DNA of 64,000 nucleotides from Vibrio lentus (GCF_030409755.1 NZ_JAUFQE010000002.1:1-64000), one strand, 5' to 3'; positions 23,731 to 34,974 are shown, counted from the stretch's first letter. Notes: generated by a model from the sequence alone, not told the origin. Numbers and translations: made by a program.

Positions 23731-24267
23731 TTAGAACTTATAACCGACAGTTATCGAAGTTTGGTTTAAATCATCGTGATCTAGAATCACAACTTGATAG
23801 CGAAGATCGGTATATAGGCCATTCGAAAAATCGGCTCTTACTCCGGTACCAACAAGAAGGGAGGTTTCTGTTTCTTTAATTGAAATGGATTCGACAGTGA
23901 CTTTATCCGTGACATAGCCAAGACCAATTGCACCGTATGGTTTAATGTTGAATCCATTTAAGAAAAAGGCATAACCGATATCAGCATCCATTGTAAGTGT
24001 GCTTACTTCTGATTTGATAGAAGCACCCATAAAGTTGTCTTTTTCGCTATTGGTTTCATATGAGACATTAAGACCGATGATCCGGTTAAAGTCATAGCCA
24101 TACTCAACTTTTAGCCCAGAGCCAAGATCTGTGGAGTGATAATCAGAGCTAACCTCTTCATATTCCCCTGTTGAGACACCTAGGCCCAATCGGTGACCTT
24201 GGTAGTTATCTTGTGCAAATGCAGTGCTGACAGATGTTAGTGCGATAATCGCGGCAAGTAATTTCAT
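23731..24267 (-). CDS. OmpA-like outer-membrane beta-barrel protein
   Basis: A 178-residue secreted protein. The signal peptide MKLLAAIIALTSVSTAFA is preceded by a GAGAG ribosome-binding site; the frame extends to 24312 but 24267 fits better. The mature protein shows barrel strands typical of small porin-like proteins (RLGLGVSTGEYEEV, LKVEYGYDFNR, YGAIGLGYVTDKV) and ends SITVGYKF with terminal phenylalanine. Its ligand or role is not evident. A LysR gene lies 128 bases upstream on the same strand. Confidence 0.75.
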   Translation of the reverse strand: MKLLAAIIALTSVSTAFAQDNYQGHRLGLGVSTGEYEEVSSDYHSTDLGSGLKVEYGYDFNRIIGLNVSYETNSEKDNFMGASIKSEVSTLTMDADIGYAFFLNGFNIKPYGAIGLGYVTDKVTVESISIKETETSLLVGTGVRADFSNGLYTDLRYQVVILDHDDLNQTSITVGYKF

Positions 24268-24395
24268 GACACTCTCAATAAAACAAATATTGAGCATCCT
24301 TACTATGTTCAATATTGACTCCGTGTCGATGGAGTAGATATTAAACAGTTCATAATTTTTATACTAAGTAGCTATTTTTATATCACAGATAAGTG

Positions 24396-25325
24396 CTACT
24401 TATTATTCTGAGCCAATAGAGCTCGCTGTATGATATCAAACAGCCAGTTGGTTAAAGGTGAGTTTCGATTCTTTGCGTGCAAATAACTATAGACCGGAGT
24501 CTTCAGCGTTTTTCCGTCGACTGAGACATCTATCCCGCGTAATGTCGGATAGTTTTCTACTGGGAAAAGGTTGGAATGGGGCATGTACATATCAGTATGT
24601 TGAATGACGTCGATCAGAGCCATGACCAACTCACTGCGAAAACCGATATTATGCTCGATGGAGAGGTCAGTTAAAATCTGAGACGCCAAGCTAAAATTGT
24701 CATTCCAACCTGGTGTTACTAAAGATGCGATTTCGTACCCTGCCATGTCATATGGAGTTATGGTGTCTTGCTTTAAAGGGTGATCTTTCCTAACAAATAT
24801 ACGTCCTGTTAATTCAATGAGTTGCCTTGTATAGACTTCTTTACTTGTCTTTTCTCCCAAGTAGCTTACTCCCATCAAAACCTCATCTTTTTGTATATCT
24901 GAGACAGACGAGTTTGACCATGGAACAAGCTTTAGTTTAGCGTTTGGTGCTTGTGCTCTTATATCTTTAAAAAGTGAGCCAGACAGACAAGAAAGTACCA
25001 CTGGAGATAGGGCTATTTTCAACGTGTAATCAATCTCTTTCGGGTCAAAAGCGTTCGATGTATTAATCGCGATAGATAGACCGTCCATGAACGGTTTGAT
25101 TTGATTAGTGAGCTGCTCTGAAAATGCCGTAGGTTGTAAGCCTCCATGAACCTTTACGAAAAGGTCATCGTTGAAGTGGTGTCTTAGCTTTTGTAGGGCT
25201 TGGCTAACCGCTGGCTGAGAAACGAATAAACGTTCCGCAGCCTTTCTAGTGTTTTTTTCTTGATAAACAATAAGAAATGTTCGTAACAGGTTTAAATCAA
25301 GAGAGCTGAATAAGTCTTTAGCCAT
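24396..25325 (-). CDS. LysR-family transcriptional regulator
   Basis: A 309-residue regulator. The winged helix-turn-helix is at about residues 9-68 (NLLRTFLIVYQEKNTRKAAERL, FVSQPAVSQALQKLR), followed by a periplasmic-binding-protein-like effector domain. The regulator class with an N-terminal DLNLLRTF motif is close to the LeuO/NodD-like branch of the family. The target is unknown; the two barrel genes downstream on the same strand are possible targets. The effector is not predictable from sequence. Confidence 0.9.
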   Translation of the reverse strand: MAKDLFSSLDLNLLRTFLIVYQEKNTRKAAERLFVSQPAVSQALQKLRHHFNDDLFVKVHGGLQPTAFSEQLTNQIKPFMDGLSIAINTSNAFDPKEIDYTLKIALSPVVLSCLSGSLFKDIRAQAPNAKLKLVPWSNSSVSDIQKDEVLMGVSYLGEKTSKEVYTRQLIELTGRIFVRKDHPLKQDTITPYDMAGYEIASLVTPGWNDNFSLASQILTDLSIEHNIGFRSELVMALIDVIQHTDMYMPHSNLFPVENYPTLRGIDVSVDGKTLKTPVYSYLHAKNRNSPLTNWLFDIIQRALLAQNNK

Positions 25326-25418
25326 ATCTGTCCATGAAAGGTTTACTGCGTTATTAAATCTAATATACGTCAGTCAGTTAGATTAGTCAGCGTGGTTCTC
25401 TTCGATTTTTGGTAGCGA

Positions 25419-26174
25419 CTATTGTCCTAAAGTGGTAAGGGCAGATCTTACATCGGATATCTTATTCGCATCAGTCACGGGGATCTGATAATCATCAATA
25501 TCATCACTACCCATTTGAGCACTTGAGTTGCTTTCCATTAGGCTCGGTCTTGTCGATTTACCTGAAAGGTGAAGTGCAGGTACTTGGGTGGTGCTTTGAA
25601 TCATTTTCGCATTTGTTGCGTTAACGCCAGCCCCTGCCATGATGTCGACTCTACTATCGGCCTGTTTAACCATCTCTGCCAAGACATTGATGCCTTGCTC
25701 AGCATTAACAGCAAGCCCTGATGTCAGGATCCTTTCACATCCAAGTGCGATGACCTGTTCTAAGGCTGTTTGATAATCAGAGCTTTGATCAATGGCTCTG
25801 TGAAACGTAATCCCAAGCTTTAATGAGTGCGCTTTGTCAGCTAGTTGCTGCATTTTTGGCATATCAATACTTCCATTAGGCGCTAACACGCCAAGTACGA
25901 CCCCATTCAATCCTGCACTTGCACAAGCTTCAATATCTTCAAGCATACAGAGCATATCGTAATTATCGAAAATGAAGTCGCCCTGTCTTGGTCGTATCAT
26001 AGCGTAGACAGGAACGGACGAAATTTTTGCCGCTTGCTTCATCATACCGAAGCTCGGAGTTAACCCGCCAAGTGCCAGTGAAGAGCAAAGCTCAATTCGA
26101 TTTGCGCCGCCAGACAGCGCGTTGTGTAGAGATTCTAGGTTATCGATACAGACTTCAATTTCGATGTTCATCAT
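25419..26174 (-). CDS. cutC: CutC-family copper homeostasis protein
   Basis: A cytoplasmic TIM-barrel protein of 251 residues (248 in E. coli). Family blocks are clear: [19 protein letters not shown] near residue 25, [11 protein letters not shown] near 58 and FHRAID near 125. CutC was first linked to copper tolerance, but its biochemical role remains disputed. The gene is monocistronic or follows its own promoter; the bidirectional hairpin at 26338-26370 separates it from the peroxiredoxin gene. Confidence 0.94.
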   Translation of the reverse strand: MMNIEIEVCIDNLESLHNALSGGANRIELCSSLALGGLTPSFGMMKQAAKISSVPVYAMIRPRQGDFIFDNYDMLCMLEDIEACASAGLNGVVLGVLAPNGSIDMPKMQQLADKAHSLKLGITFHRAIDQSSDYQTALEQVIALGCERILTSGLAVNAEQGINVLAEMVKQADSRVDIMAGAGVNATNAKMIQSTTQVPALHLSGKSTRPSLMESNSSAQMGSDDIDDYQIPVTDANKISDVRSALTTLGQ

Positions 26175-26337
26175 GTTTATCCGTTTAAAAAGATACTGAT
26201 GAAATCATAGCAACCTAGATACGGATATGAATAGGTGGTAGCAGAGGAAAATAGGGGTAAAGTTTGTTTTTGTAACTACCTCAATTAACTGATACTGAGG
26301 GAGCTTAGGGGAAATGAAAGACCGTCGAATAGATATG

Positions 26338-26370
26338 AAAAAAGCCCGAAGCGTTAACTTCGGGCTTTTA
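26338..26370. terminator. terminator downstream of the peroxiredoxin gene
   Basis: aaagcccgaag (26341-26351) pairs with cttcgggcttt (26358-26368), flanked by A-run and T-run. Its likely use is on the - strand after the peroxiredoxin gene, 120 bases past the stop. Confidence 0.85.
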
Positions 26371-26490
26371 ATAGGACTTTACTTCTTAACTGATTGGCGG
26401 TGCGCTTTGCGCTATTAGCTTATGCTTTATTTCTCTTTATAGAGAGTCTTCCAACCATTAACCCGCGTTGAGTTCGGGCTTAAGAGGTAA

Positions 26491-27099
26491 TTACTTGCTT
26501 AGGTCGTCAGCGTGCTCAGATAGGAATGCTGCAACACCTTGTGGAGATGCGTCCATACCTGATTTACCTTCTTCCCATTGTGCAGGACAAACTTCACCGT
26601 TCTTCTCGTGGAAGTTTAGCGCGTCTACCATGCGTAGCATTTCGTCGATGTTACGACCTAGTGGAAGATCGTTAACTACTTGGTGACGTACAAGGCCGTC
26701 AGCATCGATTAGGAAAGAACCACGGAAAGCAACACCTGCTTCTGGGTGCTCAACATCGTATGCTTTGCAGATCTCGTGCTTAACGTCAGCAATTAGAGGG
26801 TACTTAACTTGACCGATACCGCCATCAGCGATAGCAGTGTTACGCCATGCGTTGTGAGAGAATTGAGAATCGATTGAAACACCGATTACTTCAACGCCTT
26901 TTGCTTGGAAATCTTCTAGACGGTTGTCGAAAGCAATTAGCTCTGAAGGACAAACGAAAGTGAAGTCTAGTGGGTAGAAGAAAACTACAGCTTTCTTACC
27001 TTTAGTGAATTCTGCGAAGTTGAAGTTATCAACGATCTCACCGTTACCTAGAACAGCTGCTGCAGTAAAGTCAGGGGCTTGACGACCTACTAGTACCAT
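26491..27099 (-). CDS. typical 2-Cys peroxiredoxin (AhpC/TSA)
   Basis: Reduces hydrogen peroxide and organic peroxides; 202 residues. The peroxidatic cysteine is Cys50 in DFTFVCPSE and the resolving one Cys171 in GEVCPAQW. The loop GGIG (93-96) resembles the GGLG of oxidation-sensitive types, but the C-terminal YF motif is absent, so it should be relatively robust to over-oxidation. It is divergent from oxyR, the usual arrangement for an OxyR target. A perfect inverted repeat lies between the two. Confidence 0.95.
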   Translation of the reverse strand: MVLVGRQAPDFTAAAVLGNGEIVDNFNFAEFTKGKKAVVFFYPLDFTFVCPSELIAFDNRLEDFQAKGVEVIGVSIDSQFSHNAWRNTAIADGGIGQVKYPLIADVKHEICKAYDVEHPEAGVAFRGSFLIDADGLVRHQVVNDLPLGRNIDEMLRMVDALNFHEKNGEVCPAQWEEGKSGMDASPQGVAAFLSEHADDLSK

Positions 27100-27166
27100 T
27101 TGGAATCTCCTAAAAAATTAGTTGGCCCAACACATCTTTGTTTGGGCTCCGTTTCTACGGGACAAA

Positions 27167-27189
27167 CTATAGTACAATCGGTACTATAG
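27167..27189. promoter_or_regulatory. inverted repeat in prx-oxyR intergenic region
   Basis: ctatagtac (27167-27175) and gtactatag (27181-27189) form a perfect repeat with a 5-base spacer. It is 68 bases upstream of the peroxiredoxin start and 120 upstream of oxyR. It contains ATAG/CTAT tetramers like OxyR sites, but not with the canonical 7-base spacing. Confidence 0.55.
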
Positions 27190-27308
27190 AAAAAAGCGAA
27201 TTAAATAGATTAAGTTAATCGAAAAAAGCGATGAGCCTAATCTTTGTCCAGTCCTTAGGTCTATTGACCTTTACGTAACTTATCCTACTCATATTACAAA
27301 GTAATTTC

Positions 27309-28214
27309 ATGAATAAATGGCCAAGTCTTAAGCAGCTTCATTATCTTGTTACCCTTCACGAAACTCGTCACTTTAGTGATGCAGCCGATCGCTGTTTCGT
27401 CAGCCAATCCACACTAAGCAAAGGTATTCAAAACCTCGAAGAGCTGGTTGGTTGTCCTCTCTATGAGAAGAAAGATAAAAAGAGCCCATTAGTATTTACG
27501 CAAGCGGGTGAGCTGGTGGTTAAGCATGGCCGTGAGTTATTGGCGAAAGGGCAAGATCTCGTAGAGCTCGGGAATCTATGTAATGGAGACGCGATGCAAG
27601 GGCAGTTGCGAGTAGGATGTATTCCTACCATAGCGCCATTCCTTCTGTGTGATTTGGTTCAAGAAGCCAACCATCGTTTTCCACAGTTGAACTTACTGTT
27701 ACGTGAAGACACGACGACTAACTTATTGGCTGCATTACGTCATGGTGAGTTAGATGTGTTGATTCTGGCTCTGCCTGTCGATATCGATAACATGGAGAGT
27801 AAAGTTGTTGGACAAGATCCGTTCAGAATGGTGATCAGTCGTAATCAAGCAGATGGCATTCGGGTTCCGATTAAATACGATGACCTGCCAGACGAGTCTG
27901 TATTTTTGCTGGAGAACGAACACTGTTTAACAGAGCACGCGGTATCAGCTTGTAAGTTAACCGACAAAGAGAAGATAAACCCGTTTACTGCGACAAGCCT
28001 ACACACATTGGTGCAAATGGTGGCCAATGGTTTAGGAACCACCTTTATTCCGCAGATGGCCATCGATCATGGTTTATTGGAAAACCAAAACTTAGTGGTT
28101 ATTGATCCACCTGGGCAACAGGCGTACCGAGATATTGGTCTTGTCTGGCGTCCCAGTTCATCAAGACGCGAAACCTTCCATCAACTAGCGGATGTGGTGT
28201 CTGAGCTGCTTTAA
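27309..28214 (+). CDS. oxyR: hydrogen peroxide sensor and regulator OxyR
   Basis: A LysR-family activator of 301 residues. The helix-turn-helix is at about 5-65 (TRHFSDAADRCFVSQSTLSKGI). Cys206 and Cys215 (ENEHCLTEHAVSACK) match the nine-residue spacing of the E. coli redox pair Cys199/Cys208, and ATSLHTLVQMVANGLGTTFIP is the OxyR C-terminal block. It faces the peroxiredoxin gene across 209 bases. A terminator follows. Confidence 0.95.
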   Translation: MNKWPSLKQLHYLVTLHETRHFSDAADRCFVSQSTLSKGIQNLEELVGCPLYEKKDKKSPLVFTQAGELVVKHGRELLAKGQDLVELGNLCNGDAMQGQLRVGCIPTIAPFLLCDLVQEANHRFPQLNLLLREDTTTNLLAALRHGELDVLILALPVDIDNMESKVVGQDPFRMVISRNQADGIRVPIKYDDLPDESVFLLENEHCLTEHAVSACKLTDKEKINPFTATSLHTLVQMVANGLGTTFIPQMAIDHGLLENQNLVVIDPPGQQAYRDIGLVWRPSSSRRETFHQLADVVSELL

Positions 28215-28232
28215 AATTTAGAGCATTAAATA

Positions 28233-28264
28233 AAAAGAGCGGCCATTTTAGCCGCTCTTTTTAT
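28233..28264 (+). terminator. oxyR terminator
   Basis: aaaaagagcggc (28233-28244) pairs with gccgctcttttt (28251-28262), then att. Confidence 0.9.
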
Positions 28265-28310
28265 TAAACCAAGCAAACTATCAATAAATATTGATAGTTT
28301 GCTTGGTTTA
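28265..28310. repeat. perfect 21-bp inverted repeat
   Basis: The arms 28265-28285 and 28290-28310 are exactly complementary with a 4-base AAAT loop. The left arm begins taaaccaagcaaacta. It directly follows the oxyR terminator and has no T-run, so it is not a standard terminator. It marks the start of the AT-rich accessory segment. Confidence 0.9.
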
Positions 28311-28692
28311 AAGTCGATTTTATTATCTTTTTTATCACTCCAATGATTAGTAAACGTGAGCAGTGCTAGGTTAACGATAAATTGAATTTATAAATATTGA
28401 TGTCACATTTTTTATATGGATAGTTAACCTAGTTATTCGTATTACCCTCATTATACTAACGCCTAAAAATTGAGTGTGTTTGTCAATTTCTATAGTGTTA
28501 GTGACTGATTTAATTAATGGTTTTGACTTTGTTAACGTAAGTGTCAGAGCAATGTTTTTAATTTCTGTTGTAGTGGTGGAAATTCTAGAGACTAATGTAA
28601 ATCGAAGAGGGTAGAGTCGAATAATTAGGTCGAGGTAAATAGTTTTGGTGCTATTTACCCATTAATCAAAAATAAAAGTCAAAAGAAAAATC

Positions 28693-30237
28693 ATGAACGA
28701 TACTAAACACAGTTTGGTAGGGCTTCTTATACCCTTAATATTATTGTCGGGTACTGCTAGTGCTACAGAAAATATAAGTAAAGAAACGTTAATTCAGTTA
28801 TCTCAAAGTGATTATGAAACTGTAATCGATGAGACTTTGGCTGCGCTGTACCCCCAATATGCGAATAGCTCTAAAGCAAAGAGTTTGACTACTTTTCGTT
28901 ACTTGGAGCGTATGTACACTCTCGACCCAAAAAGTGGCGAAATTATTGTCGCAATATCTGAAGGTAGAGAGGGAACTCGTTTCGATTCTTTGTGGGGAAA
29001 TAAAGAAAAGCGCCAAGCAGACGATGCGATTGAAACCATTGAAAGCCTTGTTATAAAACCTTCAGATTTGGATGTTTTAAAAACGGTGCTTTTTGATGCC
29101 TATTATGACCGCGCTACCGCTGAATTTATTCTTGCCAATCGTTCAGTTGATGAGGCCAGAATACAATGGATTGAGCAAGCGAGTATCTCGACAATAGAAC
29201 AACACCGCCAACAATCTTTCGATATTCTTTTACGTGCTTTTGATGATTATTGGAAGTTAATCGAAAATCACCCTCAAGAATTTGCTAGTGAGCAGTCATC
29301 TCGTAATGTACAAAGTGCTCGATATTTAAATGGCGATGGCAAGTCAGTACCTGTATATCAAGGTGGCAGTTTAATTGCGGGTTATAAAGATGCTTTATTA
29401 GCGTATCAGTTAATGAATGAATTATTAGCCCAGCAATTACACCTCAGTAAATTCAAGGCAGTATCGGCTAGCCCTGAAGAGCAAAAGTCTAAGCTTGTAG
29501 ATGAAGCTAGTTTACTTCTTGATCTTGTTTCGTTAAAAGAGAAGCAGCTAAGTAGCTTGTTAGGTGCTGAGTCCTACACTCATATAATGCTGTCCTCTGA
29601 GCTAGGTAAGTTTAAAGGCAACACGGCCGAATTGAAATCGGTGATAACTTGGCTCAAAGGTGATGGGAACTATTTGGGATTACCTGATGACTTTGTCGTG
29701 TTGATGCCTGATTACAACTCACAAGAGAATGTTGAAAATAGCTCATTCGAGTCTTTGGAAAAAGTGTTAAGTGGGATCTCACACTCATTAGAGTATTCAT
29801 TGAATAAAGCTCAAAAAGAACGTGTTGATTACCACTACCAATTGGATTTATTCACACGAAACTTTGCTCAAGAAAATAGCCGATTAAAGGAAAGATTGTT
29901 TACTTTACTCGGTTGTTCGGTCGACTCGGTTGCTAGTCCTTGTAAAGAGCAGACCAAGGGTCAACGTCAAGACAGTTTAATCGGCTACCAGTTGAAAAGC
30001 GTTCAAGCTGCAAAGACCGAAGGTGAACGAGCCTATAGAGTTCATCGAAATGTATTAAAAAACATATCGATAGAAATTGAACGTATTGAGCAAGAACAAA
30101 AAGTTAACGATACGATCGATAAGATTACGGTTAAACTAGGTCTTGATGAGATTCCTTTCAAAAGCCTAATTGATGAAAGTCGAAAGTCGAAAGTCGACTT
30201 TGGACATGAATTCAGTGCTGTCTTCCGAAGAAGTTAA
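28693..30237 (+). CDS. secreted protein of unknown family, N-terminal part of a frame-split gene
   Basis: Encodes 514 residues with a signal peptide (LLIPLILLSGTASA, cleavage near residue 25). I do not recognise the family. The sequence is mainly helical and charged, with likely coiled-coil parts (about 380-500) and a C-x8-C pair in LLGCSVDSVASPCK. The last sensible residues are SLIDESRKS, after which the frame runs through GHEFSAVFRRS to a stop. The downstream frame (30173-31612) would follow seamlessly if one unit of the 7-bp repeat at 30175-30197 were absent; the intact gene would then be 970 codons. RBS: aaaagaaaaatc is poor. Confidence 0.7.
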   Translation: MNDTKHSLVGLLIPLILLSGTASATENISKETLIQLSQSDYETVIDETLAALYPQYANSSKAKSLTTFRYLERMYTLDPKSGEIIVAISEGREGTRFDSLWGNKEKRQADDAIETIESLVIKPSDLDVLKTVLFDAYYDRATAEFILANRSVDEARIQWIEQASISTIEQHRQQSFDILLRAFDDYWKLIENHPQEFASEQSSRNVQSARYLNGDGKSVPVYQGGSLIAGYKDALLAYQLMNELLAQQLHLSKFKAVSASPEEQKSKLVDEASLLLDLVSLKEKQLSSLLGAESYTHIMLSSELGKFKGNTAELKSVITWLKGDGNYLGLPDDFVVLMPDYNSQENVENSSFESLEKVLSGISHSLEYSLNKAQKERVDYHYQLDLFTRNFAQENSRLKERLFTLLGCSVDSVASPCKEQTKGQRQDSLIGYQLKSVQAAKTEGERAYRVHRNVLKNISIEIERIEQEQKVNDTIDKITVKLGLDEIPFKSLIDESRKSKVDFGHEFSAVFRRS

Positions 30238-31612
30238 GCGCTCTCTCGATATGCTAGGCCGCTTTTTGAATGATATCGGTTCCACCGACTTGTCATCGAC
30301 ATTTTCTGCTATTGAAAGCTTACAAGATGCTTTGAAGGGAAGTTCCCTTGAAGCTGAATTATATATTCAGAAGTTGGCTTTGTTCGAGCGTTCAAGAATC
30401 AAAGGCTTACGATCAAAACAATTAGATGTCTTTACAGAAGGTAGGATTAAGGAATTAACGTTAGAGCTAGAAACTGCTAAAGCTGATATGGCTAAGTCGC
30501 TTTCTAATTTAGTTGATGATGCCGGTAGATTATTAGCCTTTAGTGCAGAAGCTCAGCGTTTGGTTGCTCAAATAGAACAAAATGAACATCTTAAATCTGA
30601 AAGCTCTTTTGCTAATCCGCTGAATTTCAGTGTGTTGACTGTTGAAACATCTCGAGCTGAATCACAGTTCTCTAACCTTCAAGAATGGCTTTTTTATGCT
30701 GTACAAGCACTTGAATATAAATGGCAAGAGTCGTTTTATGATCGTATTGAGGGTTTTGATAAAAACTTTGTGTTTAAGCTCCAAGATACTCAACAATCAA
30801 CCGTTTACTTAGACGCATTAAAGCGTTTTGACGATAAGAGGTATACGCCATTCGGCCGGAAAGTGACTGATGTTATTTCCTTAAAGGAACATATTTTCGG
30901 TTACATCGATAATCATGGTGGGAAAACCATTTACTATCCTGCTCCTGATGGTAGCGGAGATATGTTGACTGCAGATGAAGCGTTTAACGCAAAGTTAAAG
31001 CTGCTTTCTCGTAACTTTGGCTTTGATAAATGGTTAACTATAGAGTTCAGTACGGTGAAAAACTTTCCTAAAACGAACCTGTTTCATGGACCGATACTTG
31101 GCAACGAAGATGATGTGATGTGTTTAGAAGTTGCAGGGAATTACTCGGATAAAATTGACGGGATTTCGATTAACCTTGCAATCAATTATGACATATCGGG
31201 TGAATCTGCAACTCGCGCACTTCTTACTTATGGTGGTAAGAACTACATGCGTAGCCGTATTCCAGGAGTGTTAACTGATGATAGCGAAGGGCTTAAAGGT
31301 GATTTGATTTCCTATTCAACACGTTTTGCGGATATTTCCAATAACGGTGTTGTATCTAAAAGCAGTTTTAAGCAGAACATGAAGGCTAATATCATGACTG
31401 GCTATCATGATAATAAAGAGTTACTTAACCCAACTTATTCATTTAAAGAAAGAAGTGTTGCAGCTTCAGGATGGAGATTGTCTCTTCAGTTAGGTGACGA
31501 ATATGGGGACATTGTTGAAACTGAAGCGATTGATGATATCCAAGTGATAGTGCAGCACAACCTGAAGGCTCGACGTGCCTCAATTTGCAGCGGCGAATCT
31601 GGTCCTTTATAA
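30173..31612 (+). CDS. C-terminal part of the frame-split secreted protein gene
   Basis: The +1 frame relative to the N-terminal part, 479 residues from the ATG at 30173. That ATG has no ribosome-binding site and lies 65 bases inside the upstream frame, so independent translation is doubtful. Residues 20-120 look coiled-coil. The C-terminal 230 residues are beta-rich. The end (SFKERSVAASGWRLSL, then EAIDDIQVIVQHNLKARR) resembles the closing block of Tc insecticidal toxin A subunits (SWRL-x-L-P ... ISDVIL-x-x-RYTAR). This likeness is from memory, weak and unverified. A terminator follows the stop. Confidence 0.6.
   Translation: MKVESRKSTLDMNSVLSSEEVKRSLDMLGRFLNDIGSTDLSSTFSAIESLQDALKGSSLEAELYIQKLALFERSRIKGLRSKQLDVFTEGRIKELTLELETAKADMAKSLSNLVDDAGRLLAFSAEAQRLVAQIEQNEHLKSESSFANPLNFSVLTVETSRAESQFSNLQEWLFYAVQALEYKWQESFYDRIEGFDKNFVFKLQDTQQSTVYLDALKRFDDKRYTPFGRKVTDVISLKEHIFGYIDNHGGKTIYYPAPDGSGDMLTADEAFNAKLKLLSRNFGFDKWLTIEFSTVKNFPKTNLFHGPILGNEDDVMCLEVAGNYSDKIDGISINLAINYDISGESATRALLTYGGKNYMRSRIPGVLTDDSEGLKGDLISYSTRFADISNNGVVSKSSFKQNMKANIMTGYHDNKELLNPTYSFKERSVAASGWRLSLQLGDEYGDIVETEAIDDIQVIVQHNLKARRASICSGESGPL
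30175..30197 (+). repeat. 7-bp tandem repeat (gaaagtc x3 plus ga)
   Basis: Three exact copies of gaaagtc at 30175-30181, 30182-30188 and 30189-30195, then ga. It lies exactly where the long reading frame switches. Seven is 1 modulo 3, so each copy gained or lost shifts the frame; two copies would join the upstream and downstream frames. Confidence 0.95.
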
Positions 31613-31633
31613 CAACATAAATAATCTAACTTT

Positions 31634-31665
31634 GAGCCTCATAATTTCATGAGGCTCTTCTTATT
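31634..31665 (+). terminator. terminator after the split gene
   Basis: gagcctcat (31634-31642) pairs with atgaggctc (31649-31657), then ttcttatt. It separates the accessory gene from the convergent CBS gene. Confidence 0.75.
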
Positions 31666-31671
31666 GTCATA

Positions 31672-32118
31672 TCACTCTACTTCAGCTTCTTCCGGCTCTA
31701 CTTCCTCTTGTAGCTCTAATAAGTTAATCGCTATCGTGACGAAATCACTGTCAGTAATTATCCCCACTAGTTCGTAGTTTTCTACGACAGGTAAACAGCC
31801 CACTTTGTGTTTCTGCATATAGATCGCTGATTCTTTTAAACCCGCACGCGGCTCTACTGACATAACACTTTTATGCATGATGTCGTTGAGGGGAGTAGCA
31901 AGAGTAAAAGATTGAGCTTGTGGGATGTTTTGTAGACTGGATTCTTGAGCGGCTAGAACGTCTCGCTGTGTGACGACACCGAGTAGTTTTCTGTCGGCAT
32001 CAACGACCGGAATATGGCGGATATCAAGCGCTTCCATCATGTGCTTTGCATCGGCCAGTGAATGTGAGCGCAATAGAGTATGAGGGTTGCGAGTCATCAT
32101 ATCTTCAACCTTGATCAT
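31672..32118 (-). CDS. two-CBS-domain protein
   Basis: A 148-residue cytoplasmic protein made of two CBS domains (about residues 7-60 and 78-135), each with the typical nucleotide-binding ending: HIPVVDADRKLLGVVTQRDVL and CLPVVENYELVGIITDSDF. CBS pairs bind adenine nucleotides and act as sensors; the partner is unknown. The tail is acidic. A strong AGGAGG precedes the start. It is divergent from queA with 335 bases between. Confidence 0.9.
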   Translation of the reverse strand: MIKVEDMMTRNPHTLLRSHSLADAKHMMEALDIRHIPVVDADRKLLGVVTQRDVLAAQESSLQNIPQAQSFTLATPLNDIMHKSVMSVEPRAGLKESAIYMQKHKVGCLPVVENYELVGIITDSDFVTIAINLLELQEEVEPEEAEVE

Positions 32119-33506
<1,388 letters not shown>

Positions 33507-33613
33507 ATTAAAGCTTTGATCTTAGAGCTTGGTGAGCTAATAGACTCACCAATGGATACAAAATATTTACGGGTGCTAGCAGTAGGCTAGGAGTCGGGCA
33601 GGTCACTGTCTAA

Positions 33614-34864
<1,251 letters not shown>

Positions 34865-34974
34865 TATTTCTTTTTTGCGAGCCCCATCTCTCTTCCGAGT
34901 GATGGGGCTTGAAAATAAAGGGATGCAACCCAATTAGACAAACAATTACTAAAATATAATAGAGGATGTTTTTA

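Larger units (their letters stand above)
28215..28692. other. AT-rich intergenic region oxyR to split gene
   Basis: It contains the oxyR terminator and the 21-bp inverted repeat. From 28311 to 28692 it is very AT-rich and has no convincing reading frame or RNA gene. It presumably holds the promoter of the split gene, but no strong -35/-10 pair stands out. Confidence 0.5.

Noticed and set aside
28265..28310. Integron attC site or phage attachment site
   Set aside because: No integrase, no cassette array and no attC core sequences are present; the repeat is a plain perfect palindrome.
30173..31612. The downstream frame as an independent gene with its own start
   Set aside because: Its first ATG lies inside the upstream frame without a ribosome-binding site, and the join across the 7-bp repeat is seamless, so it is better read as the second part of one gene.
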